Shown here in pieces: positions 43,540-53,853 of a DNA stretch of 64,000 nt. Position numbers and translations under genes: made by a program. The notes beneath the pieces are model-generated. The model had not been told where the DNA came from. It searched no databases and saw nothing but the letters and a program-made list of their open reading frames with translations. Source of the DNA: Actinoplanes sp. TBRC 11911 (GTDB lineage: Bacteria; Actinomycetota; Actinomycetes; Mycobacteriales; Micromonosporaceae). The stretch spans positions 1 through 64,000 of the forward strand of contig NZ_JABBNC010000045.1 in assembly GCF_012933445.1 (NCBI RefSeq), read 5' to 3'. Numbering within the stretch: the stretch's first letter is position 1; every line of letters starts with the position of its first letter.

Positions 43540-43629
43540 GGGTGGCGGATGCCCCGTTGTCCACAGGGGTAAACGCCGCGGCCCACAACCCGATAACGTG
43601 GCGAGCCTTCCGAGCAAGGAGGCCCGGCG

Positions 43630-45420
43630 ATGAGGGTGCTGTTTCTGATCAACGACGCGTTCGGCATTGGCGGGACGATCAAGACCACGTTCAATCTTGG
43701 TGCCGCGCTCGCCGCCCGCGGCCACGACGTCGAGGTCCTCAGCACCGTGCGCCCGCGCGACGTGCCGCACCTGCGCGCCGACCCGGCGATCCGGCTGATG
43801 TCTCTGATCGAGACCCGGGCCGGGCATCCCGATCACGAGCCGGACGGCCGCGGCCGGGGCGAGCCGGCCCGGGTCTACCCGCGCTCGGACGTCCGCGCCG
43901 CCGGTTACGACCGTTTCGTCGAGCGTCGCTACCGCGCGTTCCTGCGCCGCAGCGATGCCGACGTGGTCATCGCGACCCGGCCGGGCCTCATCGCGTACAC
44001 GGCGGCCTTCGCCCCGAGACGCATGGTGCGCATCGGGCAGGAGCACCTCACGCGCGGCGCCCACCGCAAGGCGCTGCGCCAGCTGATGCCGAAGCACATC
44101 GGCAAGCTGGACGCCTTCGTCACGGTCTCCGAGCGCGACGCCGCGGACTATCGCGCCCACCTGTCCCTGCGCCGCACCCGGTTGCTGCACATCCCGAACG
44201 GGGTGCCCGAGCCGGGCGTGCCGCCGTCACACGGACGGGCGAAACTCGTCGTGGCGGCCGGCCGGCTGATCCCCAGCAAGCGGTACGACGTGCTGGTGCG
44301 CGCGTTCGCCAAGGTGGTCGCCGAGCGGCCGGATTGGACGCTGCGCGTCTACGGCCTGGGCAAGGAGACCGCGGTCCTCCGCGAGCTGGTGCTCGAGCTG
44401 GGCCTGCACAACCACGTCCGGTTGATGGGCCCGGTCACGCCGATCGAGCCGGAGTGGGCGAAGGCGGCGATCGCCGCCGTGTCGGCCGACAAGGAGTCCT
44501 TCGGGATCACCCTGGTCGAGGCGATGCGCTCGGGCGTGCCGGTGGTCAGCACCGACGCGCGGTGGGGTCCCGGCGAGATCCTGCGCGACGGCGAGGACGG
44601 GCTGCTCACGCCGGTCGGCGATCCGGACGCGCTCGGCGACGCGCTGCTCCGCGTGATCAACGACGACGAGCTGCGCCGCTCGATGGCCGCGGCCGCGCTG
44701 GCGAACTCCGCGCGGTACGACCCGGCCCCGATCGCCGAGCGGTACGAGGAGTTGTTCCACGAGCTGGCCCGCGGCAAGCGCCGGTGGCGGCGGCCGCGTC
44801 CGATGACCGTGCTCGGTCCGGCGCCGTCGGTGACCGATCCGGTGCTCGACTGGGACGGCGTCGCGCCGCTGCCCGAAGGCGTGTCCTGGCAGCCCGACGG
44901 GCCGGGCGTGTTCCGGCTGGTGCGCGACGACGGCACCCCGGTGCAGGCCGGGCGGCGCGACACGAGAGCGCTGCTGGACGGTCCGGTCGGCGCCCGGATC
45001 CAGCTGCCGTTCCGCGGTCCGGACGGCGTGCTGGGCATGCGCGTCTGGGACCGGGAGGTCTACGCGGAGGTCGGCGACGTGGACGCGGACTCCGAGGGCG
45101 TCCACGTCGCCGGCCGGCTGTTCGGGGCGCACTTCGAGGACGCGTCGCTGGAGGCCCGTGACGGCGAGCAGATCATGCCGTTGCGGATCGTGACCGACGG
45201 GGCCGGGTTCCGGGGGTCGGTCGGCGCGCTGCCGCCCGGCATGTGGGAGCTGTGGCTGCGTCCGGCCGCCGGGGCGGAGCCCGTCCGCCTGGGCCGGTTC
45301 CGGGACGACATCGTGGACAAGCGGGCCGCGTTCGTGCTGCCCTCGGTGCGGATCGACGGCGTCGCGCTCCAACCGGCGTACACGGCAAGCAATGAATTCT
45401 CGATCCGCGCCAGAACCTGA
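43630..45420 (+). CDS. GT4-family glycosyltransferase with C-terminal beta-domain fusion
   Basis: This 596-residue protein joins a GT4 glycosyltransferase (MRVLFLINDAFGIGGTIKTT; donor site SADKESFGITLVEAMRSGVP) to a C-terminal domain of about 200 residues rich in beta structure and acidic residues (from DWDGVAPLPEGVSWQPDG). Such fusions occur in actinobacterial enzymes that build surface polymers such as teichoic-acid or capsule-like glycans. The ATG at 43630 follows AAGGAGG. The acceptor is not identifiable. Confidence 0.8.
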   Translation: MRVLFLINDAFGIGGTIKTTFNLGAALAARGHDVEVLSTVRPRDVPHLRADPAIRLMSLIETRAGHPDHEPDGRGRGEPARVYPRSDVRAAGYDRFVERRYRAFLRRSDADVVIATRPGLIAYTAAFAPRRMVRIGQEHLTRGAHRKALRQLMPKHIGKLDAFVTVSERDAADYRAHLSLRRTRLLHIPNGVPEPGVPPSHGRAKLVVAAGRLIPSKRYDVLVRAFAKVVAERPDWTLRVYGLGKETAVLRELVLELGLHNHVRLMGPVTPIEPEWAKAAIAAVSADKESFGITLVEAMRSGVPVVSTDARWGPGEILRDGEDGLLTPVGDPDALGDALLRVINDDELRRSMAAAALANSARYDPAPIAERYEELFHELARGKRRWRRPRPMTVLGPAPSVTDPVLDWDGVAPLPEGVSWQPDGPGVFRLVRDDGTPVQAGRRDTRALLDGPVGARIQLPFRGPDGVLGMRVWDREVYAEVGDVDADSEGVHVAGRLFGAHFEDASLEARDGEQIMPLRIVTDGAGFRGSVGALPPGMWELWLRPAAGAEPVRLGRFRDDIVDKRAAFVLPSVRIDGVALQPAYTASNEFSIRART

Positions 45421-45439
45421 CCCCGCCTTGCGCGGCATT

Positions 45440-45461
45440 ACAAGACGGACGTACGGTTTAC
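45440..45461. promoter_or_regulatory. AcnR box upstream of aconitase
   Basis: These 22 bases begin ACAAGACG, a variable base, then ACGTACGG. They match 19 of 22 positions with 53156-53177 upstream of acnR, at equal length with no gap. The only differences are G/T, T/A and A/G. The pair is a strong candidate for the binding site of the AcnR repressor at both genes. Confidence 0.7.
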
Positions 45462-45480
45462 GAGAGACACCCACCGAGGG

Positions 45481-45494
45481 TTAGGCGTGCCTAA
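45481..45494. promoter_or_regulatory. Palindrome TTAGGC-GT-GCCTAA in aconitase leader
   Basis: A perfect 6-2-6 palindrome lies 67 bases before the aconitase start and partly overlaps the GTG of an upstream frame at 45487. TTAGG/CCTAA words recall DtxR/IdeR iron boxes, but the spacing is not that of the 19-bp consensus, so the iron link is only a hint. Confidence 0.35.
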
Positions 45495-45560
45495 GCCGAA
45501 GGCTCCCCCGATCGGTGCGAAAGACTTTGATTTCCAGTCGCTGGGTGTGAAGGAGATGAC

Positions 45561-48332
<2,772 letters not shown>

Positions 48333-48362
48333 CCGCGCTCGATCGCGTGTGCGCCGCGGAGA

Positions 48363-48429
48363 GTTGATGAGTTCAGGCTGCGACCGACGACGGCTTCGCC
48401 GGCGGCGTCCGAAGCCTGAACTCATCAAC
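48363..48429. terminator. Long 17-bp inverted repeat between convergent genes
   Basis: GTTGATGAGTTCAGGCT (48363-48379) pairs without mismatch with AGCCTGAACTCATCAAC (48413-48429). The 33-base loop holds G/C-rich secondary structure. It lies between aconitase (stop 48332) and the LuxR gene (minus, stop 48449) and probably ends transcription in both directions. The arm composition is less GC-rich than its surroundings. Confidence 0.6.
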
Positions 48430-48448
48430 GCGGCAACACACTCCTCGC

Positions 48449-50497
48449 TTATCTGCGGCCGGCGTCCCTGATCAGGTCGGTGCGGGACGAGTAGCCCAGC
48501 TTGCGCAGGATGTGCGTGACGTGGGTCTGGACCGTGCGCGGCGACAGGAACAGCAGGCTGGCCACGTCCGGGTTGGAGCGGCCGGTGGCGACCAGCTCGG
48601 CGACCCGGCGCTCGGCCGGCGTCAGTGCCTCCCAGCCGGACTCGGCGCGCTGGTCCAGCGTGCGGCTGCCGCGGCGGATGCCGAGCGGGCGCAACCGGGC
48701 ATCCACGCGGCGCACGTCCCAGGTCGCGCCCAGGGCGGAGTAGCCGCGGACCGCGTCGTTGAACGCGGCCCGCGCGGCGTCGGCCTGCCCGGCGGCGGCG
48801 TAGTGCACGGCCGCCTCCTCGATCGCGAACGCCCGCAGGTGCAGCCAGTGGTGGTCGCCGTACAGTTTGGCCAGCGCCAGCAGCTCGCCCGTGTCGCCGG
48901 TGAGCTGGGCACGCCCGAACCGGCCCGCCGCCCGCTGCATGACCGGCGCGTCCGGCTTGCGGGCGTCCTCCTCGGCGGTCACCGCGACGGACTCGGCCAG
49001 TTCGGTGTCGCCGAGCGTGCGCGCCACCCGCACTAGCGGCGGCAGCCACATGAAGCGCTCGCGGCCGTCGAACGGCGTCGGCGGGTTCAGCCAGATCGAC
49101 AGCAGGTCGGCGGCCTTGCGCAGGTCGCCGTCGGTGACCGCGCGCATCGCGTCGGCGGCCACCATGTAGCCGGACCAGATCCGCGCGTCGGTGGACACGA
49201 CCGGGATCTTGTTGGTGATCGCGAGGTGCCACGCGACCTCGTCCCACTGCTCGCGGTGGGCGTGGATCATCGCGGCCAGCCCGTGCCGGCCGATCTTCGG
49301 CGCTCCGGGGATGTCCTCGGGGATCTGCTCCAGGTACCGCAGCGCCTCGTCCCACCAGCCGAAGTCGTAGCTGCCCATCGCCGCCGCGAAGAGCAGGCGG
49401 CTCGTCCGGTTCGGAGTGCCGTGCCGGGCCAGGGCGGGCGCCTGGTGCGCGGTGGCCCGGAACTCTTCGGCCCGGCCCAGGTTGTTCAGCGCCGCCAGCC
49501 GGTTGTCGAGCAGCAGCATCCGCAGGTCCGGGTCGTCGTTCGCGCCGAGTGCGGCCAGGCCCGCGTCCAGATGAGCGATCGCCGCCGCCGGCTCCCGGTC
49601 GATGTGCGAGAGAACCAGCCGCGCGTGACCGGCGGCCAGCGCGTCGCCGGCCTCCTCGGCCTCGGTCAGTGCCCGGGCCGCCTCGGCCCGGCCGCGCGCG
49701 AGCTCGTCCTGCTTGGTCAGCGCCGCGGCCGCGCGTGCCCGGATCAGGGCACGGGTGCCGGGTAGGAGAACGGGATCGGCCAGCGACGCCGTCGCGAGGG
49801 CGACCGACTCGTCGAGGCGCTGCTGCCGGTTCGCGGTGACGATCCGGATCAGCCAGGCGCGCCCGCGGTACCGCGCGTCGGCCGAGTCCCGCAGCATCTC
49901 GACGGCCAGCTCGTCGGCCCCCGTGTCGCGGTCCAGGTTGTGCAGCACCTTCATCAGCCGGAAGATCAGCTCATCGCGGTCCGAGGCCGGCAGGGCCGGG
50001 CTCTCCACCGCCGACTCCAGCAGATCGGCGGCCGGCTCGGCGATCCGGCTCAGCGTCTGTTCCGGTACCGCGGACAGCCAGCGCACCACCCACGGCTCGG
50101 TCGGTCCGGGCGCGGCCCGCAGTTGGTCGGCGACCTTGCAGAAGTCCGCACCGCGGTGGGCGAGCGCCTCGGCGAACTGGCGGTGCAGCGCGGTCCGAAG
50201 TGACGAGGACAACTCGTTGATCAGCGCGTCCCACAGGATTCGACCACGGAACGTGAGATGCCCGTCGCTGGTCTCGATCAGGATTTCGGCGGCGTGCGCC
50301 TCTGCCAGTGAGTCCACCATGCTGGACGCGGGCCGTCCCAGCACCGTCGCGAGATCGTGCACTTCAAACGTTTCACCCAGCACCGCAGCCATGCTGAGCA
50401 GGCGATATGTGGACGAGTCAAGGGCGTGCAACCGCTCGACGGTCGCCTCGGCAAGCTGATCGATGATGCCGCCAGTCTCGTCGAGCTGAGCCTCCAT
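48449..50497 (-). CDS. LuxR-family regulator, LAL-like but without the AAA/NACHT module
   Basis: This 682-residue protein starts (ATG 50497) with MEAQLDETGGIIDQLAEATV and continues as the winged and tetratricopeptide-like part of a large LAL regulator (LHALDSSTYRLLSMAAVLGE), ending in a LuxR helix-turn-helix (LTPAERRVAELVATGRSNPD, VQTHVTHILRKLGYSSRTD). The N-terminal P-loop ATPase half, normally some 250-300 residues, is absent, and the open frame further upstream has no P-loop. Either a true short form or a 5'-truncated regulator. Confidence 0.7.
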   Translation of the reverse strand: MEAQLDETGGIIDQLAEATVERLHALDSSTYRLLSMAAVLGETFEVHDLATVLGRPASSMVDSLAEAHAAEILIETSDGHLTFRGRILWDALINELSSSLRTALHRQFAEALAHRGADFCKVADQLRAAPGPTEPWVVRWLSAVPEQTLSRIAEPAADLLESAVESPALPASDRDELIFRLMKVLHNLDRDTGADELAVEMLRDSADARYRGRAWLIRIVTANRQQRLDESVALATASLADPVLLPGTRALIRARAAAALTKQDELARGRAEAARALTEAEEAGDALAAGHARLVLSHIDREPAAAIAHLDAGLAALGANDDPDLRMLLLDNRLAALNNLGRAEEFRATAHQAPALARHGTPNRTSRLLFAAAMGSYDFGWWDEALRYLEQIPEDIPGAPKIGRHGLAAMIHAHREQWDEVAWHLAITNKIPVVSTDARIWSGYMVAADAMRAVTDGDLRKAADLLSIWLNPPTPFDGRERFMWLPPLVRVARTLGDTELAESVAVTAEEDARKPDAPVMQRAAGRFGRAQLTGDTGELLALAKLYGDHHWLHLRAFAIEEAAVHYAAAGQADAARAAFNDAVRGYSALGATWDVRRVDARLRPLGIRRGSRTLDQRAESGWEALTPAERRVAELVATGRSNPDVASLLFLSPRTVQTHVTHILRKLGYSSRTDLIRDAGRR

Positions 50498-51052
50498 GGG
50501 CGCGAGTCTATGCACAGTAATTGAACATGACCACGCTAGGTAAGACATGAATCCGACACAGTGAGTGACGGCACCGCCCGGACGCTGGCGGGCATCCGGG
50601 CGGTGCCCGTCTGTCGTCGTCGGAAGCCCCCACTCCCTCGACGACCCAAAGTCCGCGGCCCCAGCAACGCCCCACCGTCGCTTCGGCACCCCTCGACGCC
50701 GCCCCCCGGCGTCGCGGCGTACCGTTCCGGCCTTGCGGCCGACCGGGCTCCACCCGCGGACTGCGCGCACCGGGCCGAACACCACAGCGCGAGCGCTTCT
50801 CTCGCCGCAAAGGTTGCCATCCGCAAACGACCAGTCACATCCGCACACATGCGTACTTCTAGGCTCGGACTCGCGCAACCCTGACATCACACTCGGTAGA
50901 CAACATCCGCGACACCGCAGGCCAGGGGGCCCGCCCGCCGGGGCGCCGCAGGCATCATGATCCGGGCACGACGCGAGCGGGTATCGCCACCGTCACACCA
51001 CGATCAAGACTCCGGCCGCGCCCCGCCCCCGGCTGATGAATAGGCTGCGGTT
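50498..51052. other. 550-bp spacer without gene
   Basis: The spacer between the LuxR gene and the DUF2630 gene holds no supported gene. It contains the 13-bp hairpin at 50570-50607, listed separately, and AT-richer promoter-like sequence near 50515-50560. The rest has open frames of random composition. Confidence 0.6.
50570..50607. terminator. GC-rich hairpin, 13-bp perfect stem
   Basis: GGCACCGCCCGGA (50570-50582) pairs exactly with TCCGGGCGGTGCC (50595-50607) around a 12-base loop, and GAC/GTC can extend it past a bulge. On the plus strand a T-richer tail (GTCTGTCGTCGT) follows. No gene ends here, so it may close a small RNA or shield the LuxR promoter. Confidence 0.45.
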
Positions 51053-51298
51053 ATGGACGACAACAGTGTGCTGAGCCGCATCCACGACTTAGTCAACGAG
51101 GAGCATGGGCTGCGCCAGCAGCTGAGCGACGGGACGATCTCCTCGAAGGACGAGCACGCCCGGCTCAAGGATCTCGAAGAGGCCCTCGACCAGTGCTGGG
51201 ACCTGCTACGCCGGCGCCGGGCCGCTCGCACCGCGGGCAACGACCCGAACTCCGAGCAGGCCCACAGCGTCGGTGAGGTCGAGGGTTACCTGCAGTGA
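51053..51298 (+). CDS. DUF2630 family protein
   Basis: This 81-residue acidic helical protein (MDDNSVLSRIHDLVNEEHGL, then RLKDLEEALDQCWDLLRRRR, ending VEGYLQ) is the actinobacterial DUF2630 family. It likely forms a short coiled coil. Function unknown. A strong terminator starts four bases after the stop, and the gene is convergent with the RIO-kinase gene. Confidence 0.85.
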   Translation: MDDNSVLSRIHDLVNEEHGLRQQLSDGTISSKDEHARLKDLEEALDQCWDLLRRRRAARTAGNDPNSEQAHSVGEVEGYLQ

Positions 51299-51301
51299 CC
51301 C

Positions 51302-51328
51302 GGCACGGGCCGCAGCGCGGCCCGTGCC
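51302..51328. terminator. Terminator hairpin, 12-bp perfect stem
   Basis: GGCACGGGCCGC (51302-51313) pairs exactly with GCGGCCCGTGCC (51317-51328) around the loop AGC, then CATCGTTT follows. It lies just past the DUF2630 stop and 15 bases before the stop of the convergent RIO-kinase gene. Confidence 0.75.
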
Positions 51329-51343
51329 CATCGTTTAAGTCGT

Positions 51344-52261
51344 TCACCGCAGGCCTGCCTCGTAGAGCAGCCTCGCCAGCAGCGCGTCCGCGTCCACGTC
51401 CAGGCCGCGCGCGGCGAACCAGGCTGCGACGTTGCGCACGTCCCGGGCGATGAAGTCGGCGCCCTGCGGGTTCGCGATGACGTCGACGATCTGCGGAAGG
51501 TCGATGAGCACGAGTTTCCCCTCGTGCACCAGCGTGTTGTAGGGCGACAGGTCGCCGTGCGCCACCTGGGACCGGGCCAGCACCGACAGCGCGTCGGTCA
51601 TCTGCCGCCACAGGTCGGCCAGCGTGTCCTTGTCCGCCCGCACCTGGGCGAGCCGTGGCGCCGCCTCGCCGGTCTCCCAGTCGCCGATGAACTCCAGCAT
51701 CACCTCGGTACCGCGCAGCTGCACCGGGTACGGCACGCGGATGAGCCCGCTCTGCCGGCCCACCTCCCACAGGTGGGACAGCGCGCCGAACTCGGCGGCC
51801 GCCCACTGGCCGGCGATCAGCTCCTTGCCGAACGAGGTGCGGTTGGTCATCGCCCGCATCTCGCGCGATCGGCGCACCCGGCGCCCTTCCAGATAACCGG
51901 CGTCGCGGTGGAAGAGCCGGTGGTCGCCGTCGCGATAACGCTTGGCGGCCAGCATGCTCACCTTGCCGGTGTCCGCCACCGCGCGCCGGACCAGATAGAC
52001 GTCGGCTTCCTTGCCGGTCTTGAGCATGCCCAGCTCGGTGTCGACCGCGCCGTGCTCGGTGCGGACCCACTCGGGCCGGGGCTCGGGACCGTGCTCGGCG
52101 CCGTCCCAGGTGGACCAGGCGTCGCCGGTCTCGGGCAGGTCGGGATCTTCGCTCAGGTGCGGCTCGAGCCGCCCGCGCTTTACGAAGTCAGGTTCGTCGT
52201 CGTCGAACTTGCGTCGGCCGCGGCGCATCGTTCCGGAGCCGAAAGAGTCGTGCTCGCGCAC
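51344..52261 (-). CDS. RIO1-like serine protein kinase
   Basis: This 305-residue protein has the RIO signature: KTGKEADVYLVRR (ATP loop), catalytic VAHGDLSPYNTLVHEG and metal site LVLIDLPQIVD. Bacterial RIO kinases are of unknown substrate. The N-terminal 60 residues are acidic and disordered. The GTG at 52261 follows GAGGAG by eight bases; GGAG there can also pair with CCTCC, so a small hairpin could modulate it. A short upstream frame with an excellent ribosome site precedes the gene. Confidence 0.88.
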   Translation of the reverse strand: MREHDSFGSGTMRRGRRKFDDDEPDFVKRGRLEPHLSEDPDLPETGDAWSTWDGAEHGPEPRPEWVRTEHGAVDTELGMLKTGKEADVYLVRRAVADTGKVSMLAAKRYRDGDHRLFHRDAGYLEGRRVRRSREMRAMTNRTSFGKELIAGQWAAAEFGALSHLWEVGRQSGLIRVPYPVQLRGTEVMLEFIGDWETGEAAPRLAQVRADKDTLADLWRQMTDALSVLARSQVAHGDLSPYNTLVHEGKLVLIDLPQIVDVIANPQGADFIARDVRNVAAWFAARGLDVDADALLARLLYEAGLR

Positions 52262-52326
52262 TGGAGGTTCTCCTCGGAGAAAGAAGGAATCAAGGTCTGG
52301 GCAGCACGCATCACCAAGACAGCCAT
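52180..52326 (-). CDS. Possible leader ORF overlapping the RIO-kinase start
   Basis: A frame of 48 codons starts at ATG 52326, ten bases after a textbook ribosome site AAGGAGG (52337-52343), and ends at 52180 inside the RIO-kinase gene in another frame. It reads MAVLVMRAAQTLIPSF and then low-complexity Ser/Thr/Ala. The good ribosome site and the overlap suggest a translated leader controlling RIO expression. No homology is known, so it may be only coincidence. Confidence 0.3.
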   Translation of the reverse strand: MAVLVMRAAQTLIPSFSEENLQCASTTLSAPERCAAADASSTTTNLTS

Positions 52327-52398
52327 GTCTCCCACACCTCCTTCTTTCGCCGGAACTCTCCGCACTGTGCCGGAGGTCGCCCGGCCGGCGCAACCGAA

Positions 52399-53046
52399 TT
52401 AACGAGCCGCCATGATGGCGGACAGACCCTGGATCACGTTGCCCACCACGCGGGTCGGCGCGAACCGGTCGTCGATCCAGTCCCGGCCGCGATGCAGCCA
52501 CACGCTGGGCAGGCCCATCGCGGCCGCGCCGCCGATGTCCGCCTCCGGGCTGTCGCCGACCACCCAGGCGCCGCCGAGCCGCATCCGCACCCGCTGCGCG
52601 GCCATCGCGAAGATCCGCGGGTTGGGCTTGCTCACCCCGGCCTGCTCCGAGATCACCCAGTCGGCGACGTACTGATCGAGCCCGGTGCGGCGGATCCGCG
52701 TCTCCTCCACCGCGACCGGCCCGTTGGTCACCACCACCGGGACGAACCCGGCGTCACCGGCGATCTGCAGGGCGCATCCCACGAGCGGGTCGAGTTTCTC
52801 GTACGCCAACGGGCCCTCGCGCAGCTCGTCCAGGATGTCGATCGACGGGTTGGACAGCTGGTAGCGCTCGCGAATCAGATCGGCGAGGTCCCAACGGGGC
52901 GTGAGGCCATCCGCATCGACGGAGAGTAACCAATTCAGATCATCCGGTGGTGCCCCGAGTTCCTCGAGGAACCCCTTTGCCCACAGCCTGAACGCACCGC
53001 TGCGGTCCAACAGGGTGTCGTCAAGAGCCGTAAGGATGAGGGGCAC
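52399..53046 (-). CDS. HAD-superfamily protein lacking the catalytic nucleophile
   Basis: This 215-residue HAD protein has motif II VVVTNGP, the lysine in SKPNPRIF and acidic VGDSPEADIGGA. Motif I, normally DxDDT, reads TALDDTLLD: the first (nucleophile) Asp is replaced by Ala (codon GCT, one base from GAT). Phosphatase activity would be lost, so it may be a non-catalytic binder or a decaying gene. It starts at GTG 53046 and lies between the RIO-kinase gene and acnR. Confidence 0.75.
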   Translation of the reverse strand: MPLILTALDDTLLDRSGAFRLWAKGFLEELGAPPDDLNWLLSVDADGLTPRWDLADLIRERYQLSNPSIDILDELREGPLAYEKLDPLVGCALQIAGDAGFVPVVVTNGPVAVEETRIRRTGLDQYVADWVISEQAGVSKPNPRIFAMAAQRVRMRLGGAWVVGDSPEADIGGAAAMGLPSVWLHRGRDWIDDRFAPTRVVGNVIQGLSAIMAAR

Positions 53047-53155
53047 CCGGGCACTTTACGTGACCGACCCGGCTACCGAACAGTCCGGGAGTGTCCCCAA
53101 TTGCGCGCGGGATGTGGAATTACGCACCATCCGGGCGTGATGCCACACACCGTTG

Positions 53156-53177
53156 ACAAGACGTACGTACGGATTGC
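53156..53177. promoter_or_regulatory. AcnR box upstream of acnR
   Basis: This 22-base element (ACAAGACG, one base, ACGTACGG and a short tail) matches the one upstream of aconitase at 45440-45461 in 19 of 22 positions. TTGACA at 53153-53158 overlaps its left edge, so the bound protein would cover the -35 region. This suggests autoregulation of acnR. Confidence 0.7.
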
Positions 53178-53209
53178 AAGGAGAAGGCCCTGCGTGACAC
53201 CATCCAGGC

Positions 53210-53788
53210 GTGCCGAGAGTAAGCCAGGACCAGCTAGAAGCGCGACGCCACGAAATCCTCGCGGCCGCCCGCGACTGCTTCGCGCGGTTCGGCTACGAGG
53301 GTGCCACGGTCCGCCGCCTCGAGGACGCGACGGGGCTGTCCCGCGGCGCGATTTTCCACCATTTTCGTGACAAGGAATCGCTGTTCCTGGCCGTCGCCGA
53401 GGATGACGCGGCCGCGATGGTCGAGACGGTGGCCCGCAACGGCCTCGTGCAGGTGATGCGGGACCTGCTGGACCGGGCCGGCGGCAGCGACGGCGACACG
53501 GCCGGCTGGCTCGGCAGCCAGCTCGAGGTGTCGCGGCGCCTGCGCACCGATGCGGCGTTCGCCAAACGCTGGGCGGAACGCTCGGCGGCCATCGCCGACG
53601 CCACCCGCGACCGGTTGCAGCGCCAGCGCGAGGCCGGCGTGCTCCGCGACGACGTGCCGGTCGAGGTGCTGACCCAGTTCCTCGAGCTGGCCTACGACGG
53701 TCTGGTGCTGCACCTGGCCACCGGCCGCCCGGCCGGTGAGCTGAGCCGCGTCCTCGATCTGGTGGAGGAAGCAGTTCGTCGCGGCTGA
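53210..53788 (+). CDS. acnR: TetR-family regulator AcnR (aconitase repressor)
   Basis: This 192-residue TetR protein begins MPRVSQDQLEARRHEILAAA and has the helix-turn-helix TVRRLEDATGLSRGAIFHHF, then FRDKESLF. The whole sequence closely resembles mycobacterial Rv1474c and corynebacterial AcnR, which repress aconitase. In those species acnR lies beside acn; here five genes and 5 kb intervene. GTG 53210 has no close ribosome site; the nearby AAGGAG serves an out-of-frame GTG at 53194, so initiation may be leaderless or coupled to a short frame. Confidence 0.85.
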   Translation: MPRVSQDQLEARRHEILAAARDCFARFGYEGATVRRLEDATGLSRGAIFHHFRDKESLFLAVAEDDAAAMVETVARNGLVQVMRDLLDRAGGSDGDTAGWLGSQLEVSRRLRTDAAFAKRWAERSAAIADATRDRLQRQREAGVLRDDVPVEVLTQFLELAYDGLVLHLATGRPAGELSRVLDLVEEAVRRG

Positions 53789-53853
53789 TCCCGCGGCGTT
53801 GCGCGCGTCTGCACAATGAGGCCAGAGCCGCGACGAGCATGGGAGGCAAGCCC

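Noticed and set aside
43557..43565. TTGTCCACA, a DnaA-box word, ahead of the glycosyltransferase gene
   Set aside because: A single 9-mer is expected about once by chance in a window this size counting both strands. No cluster of boxes, dnaA or dnaN is nearby, so no origin is called.
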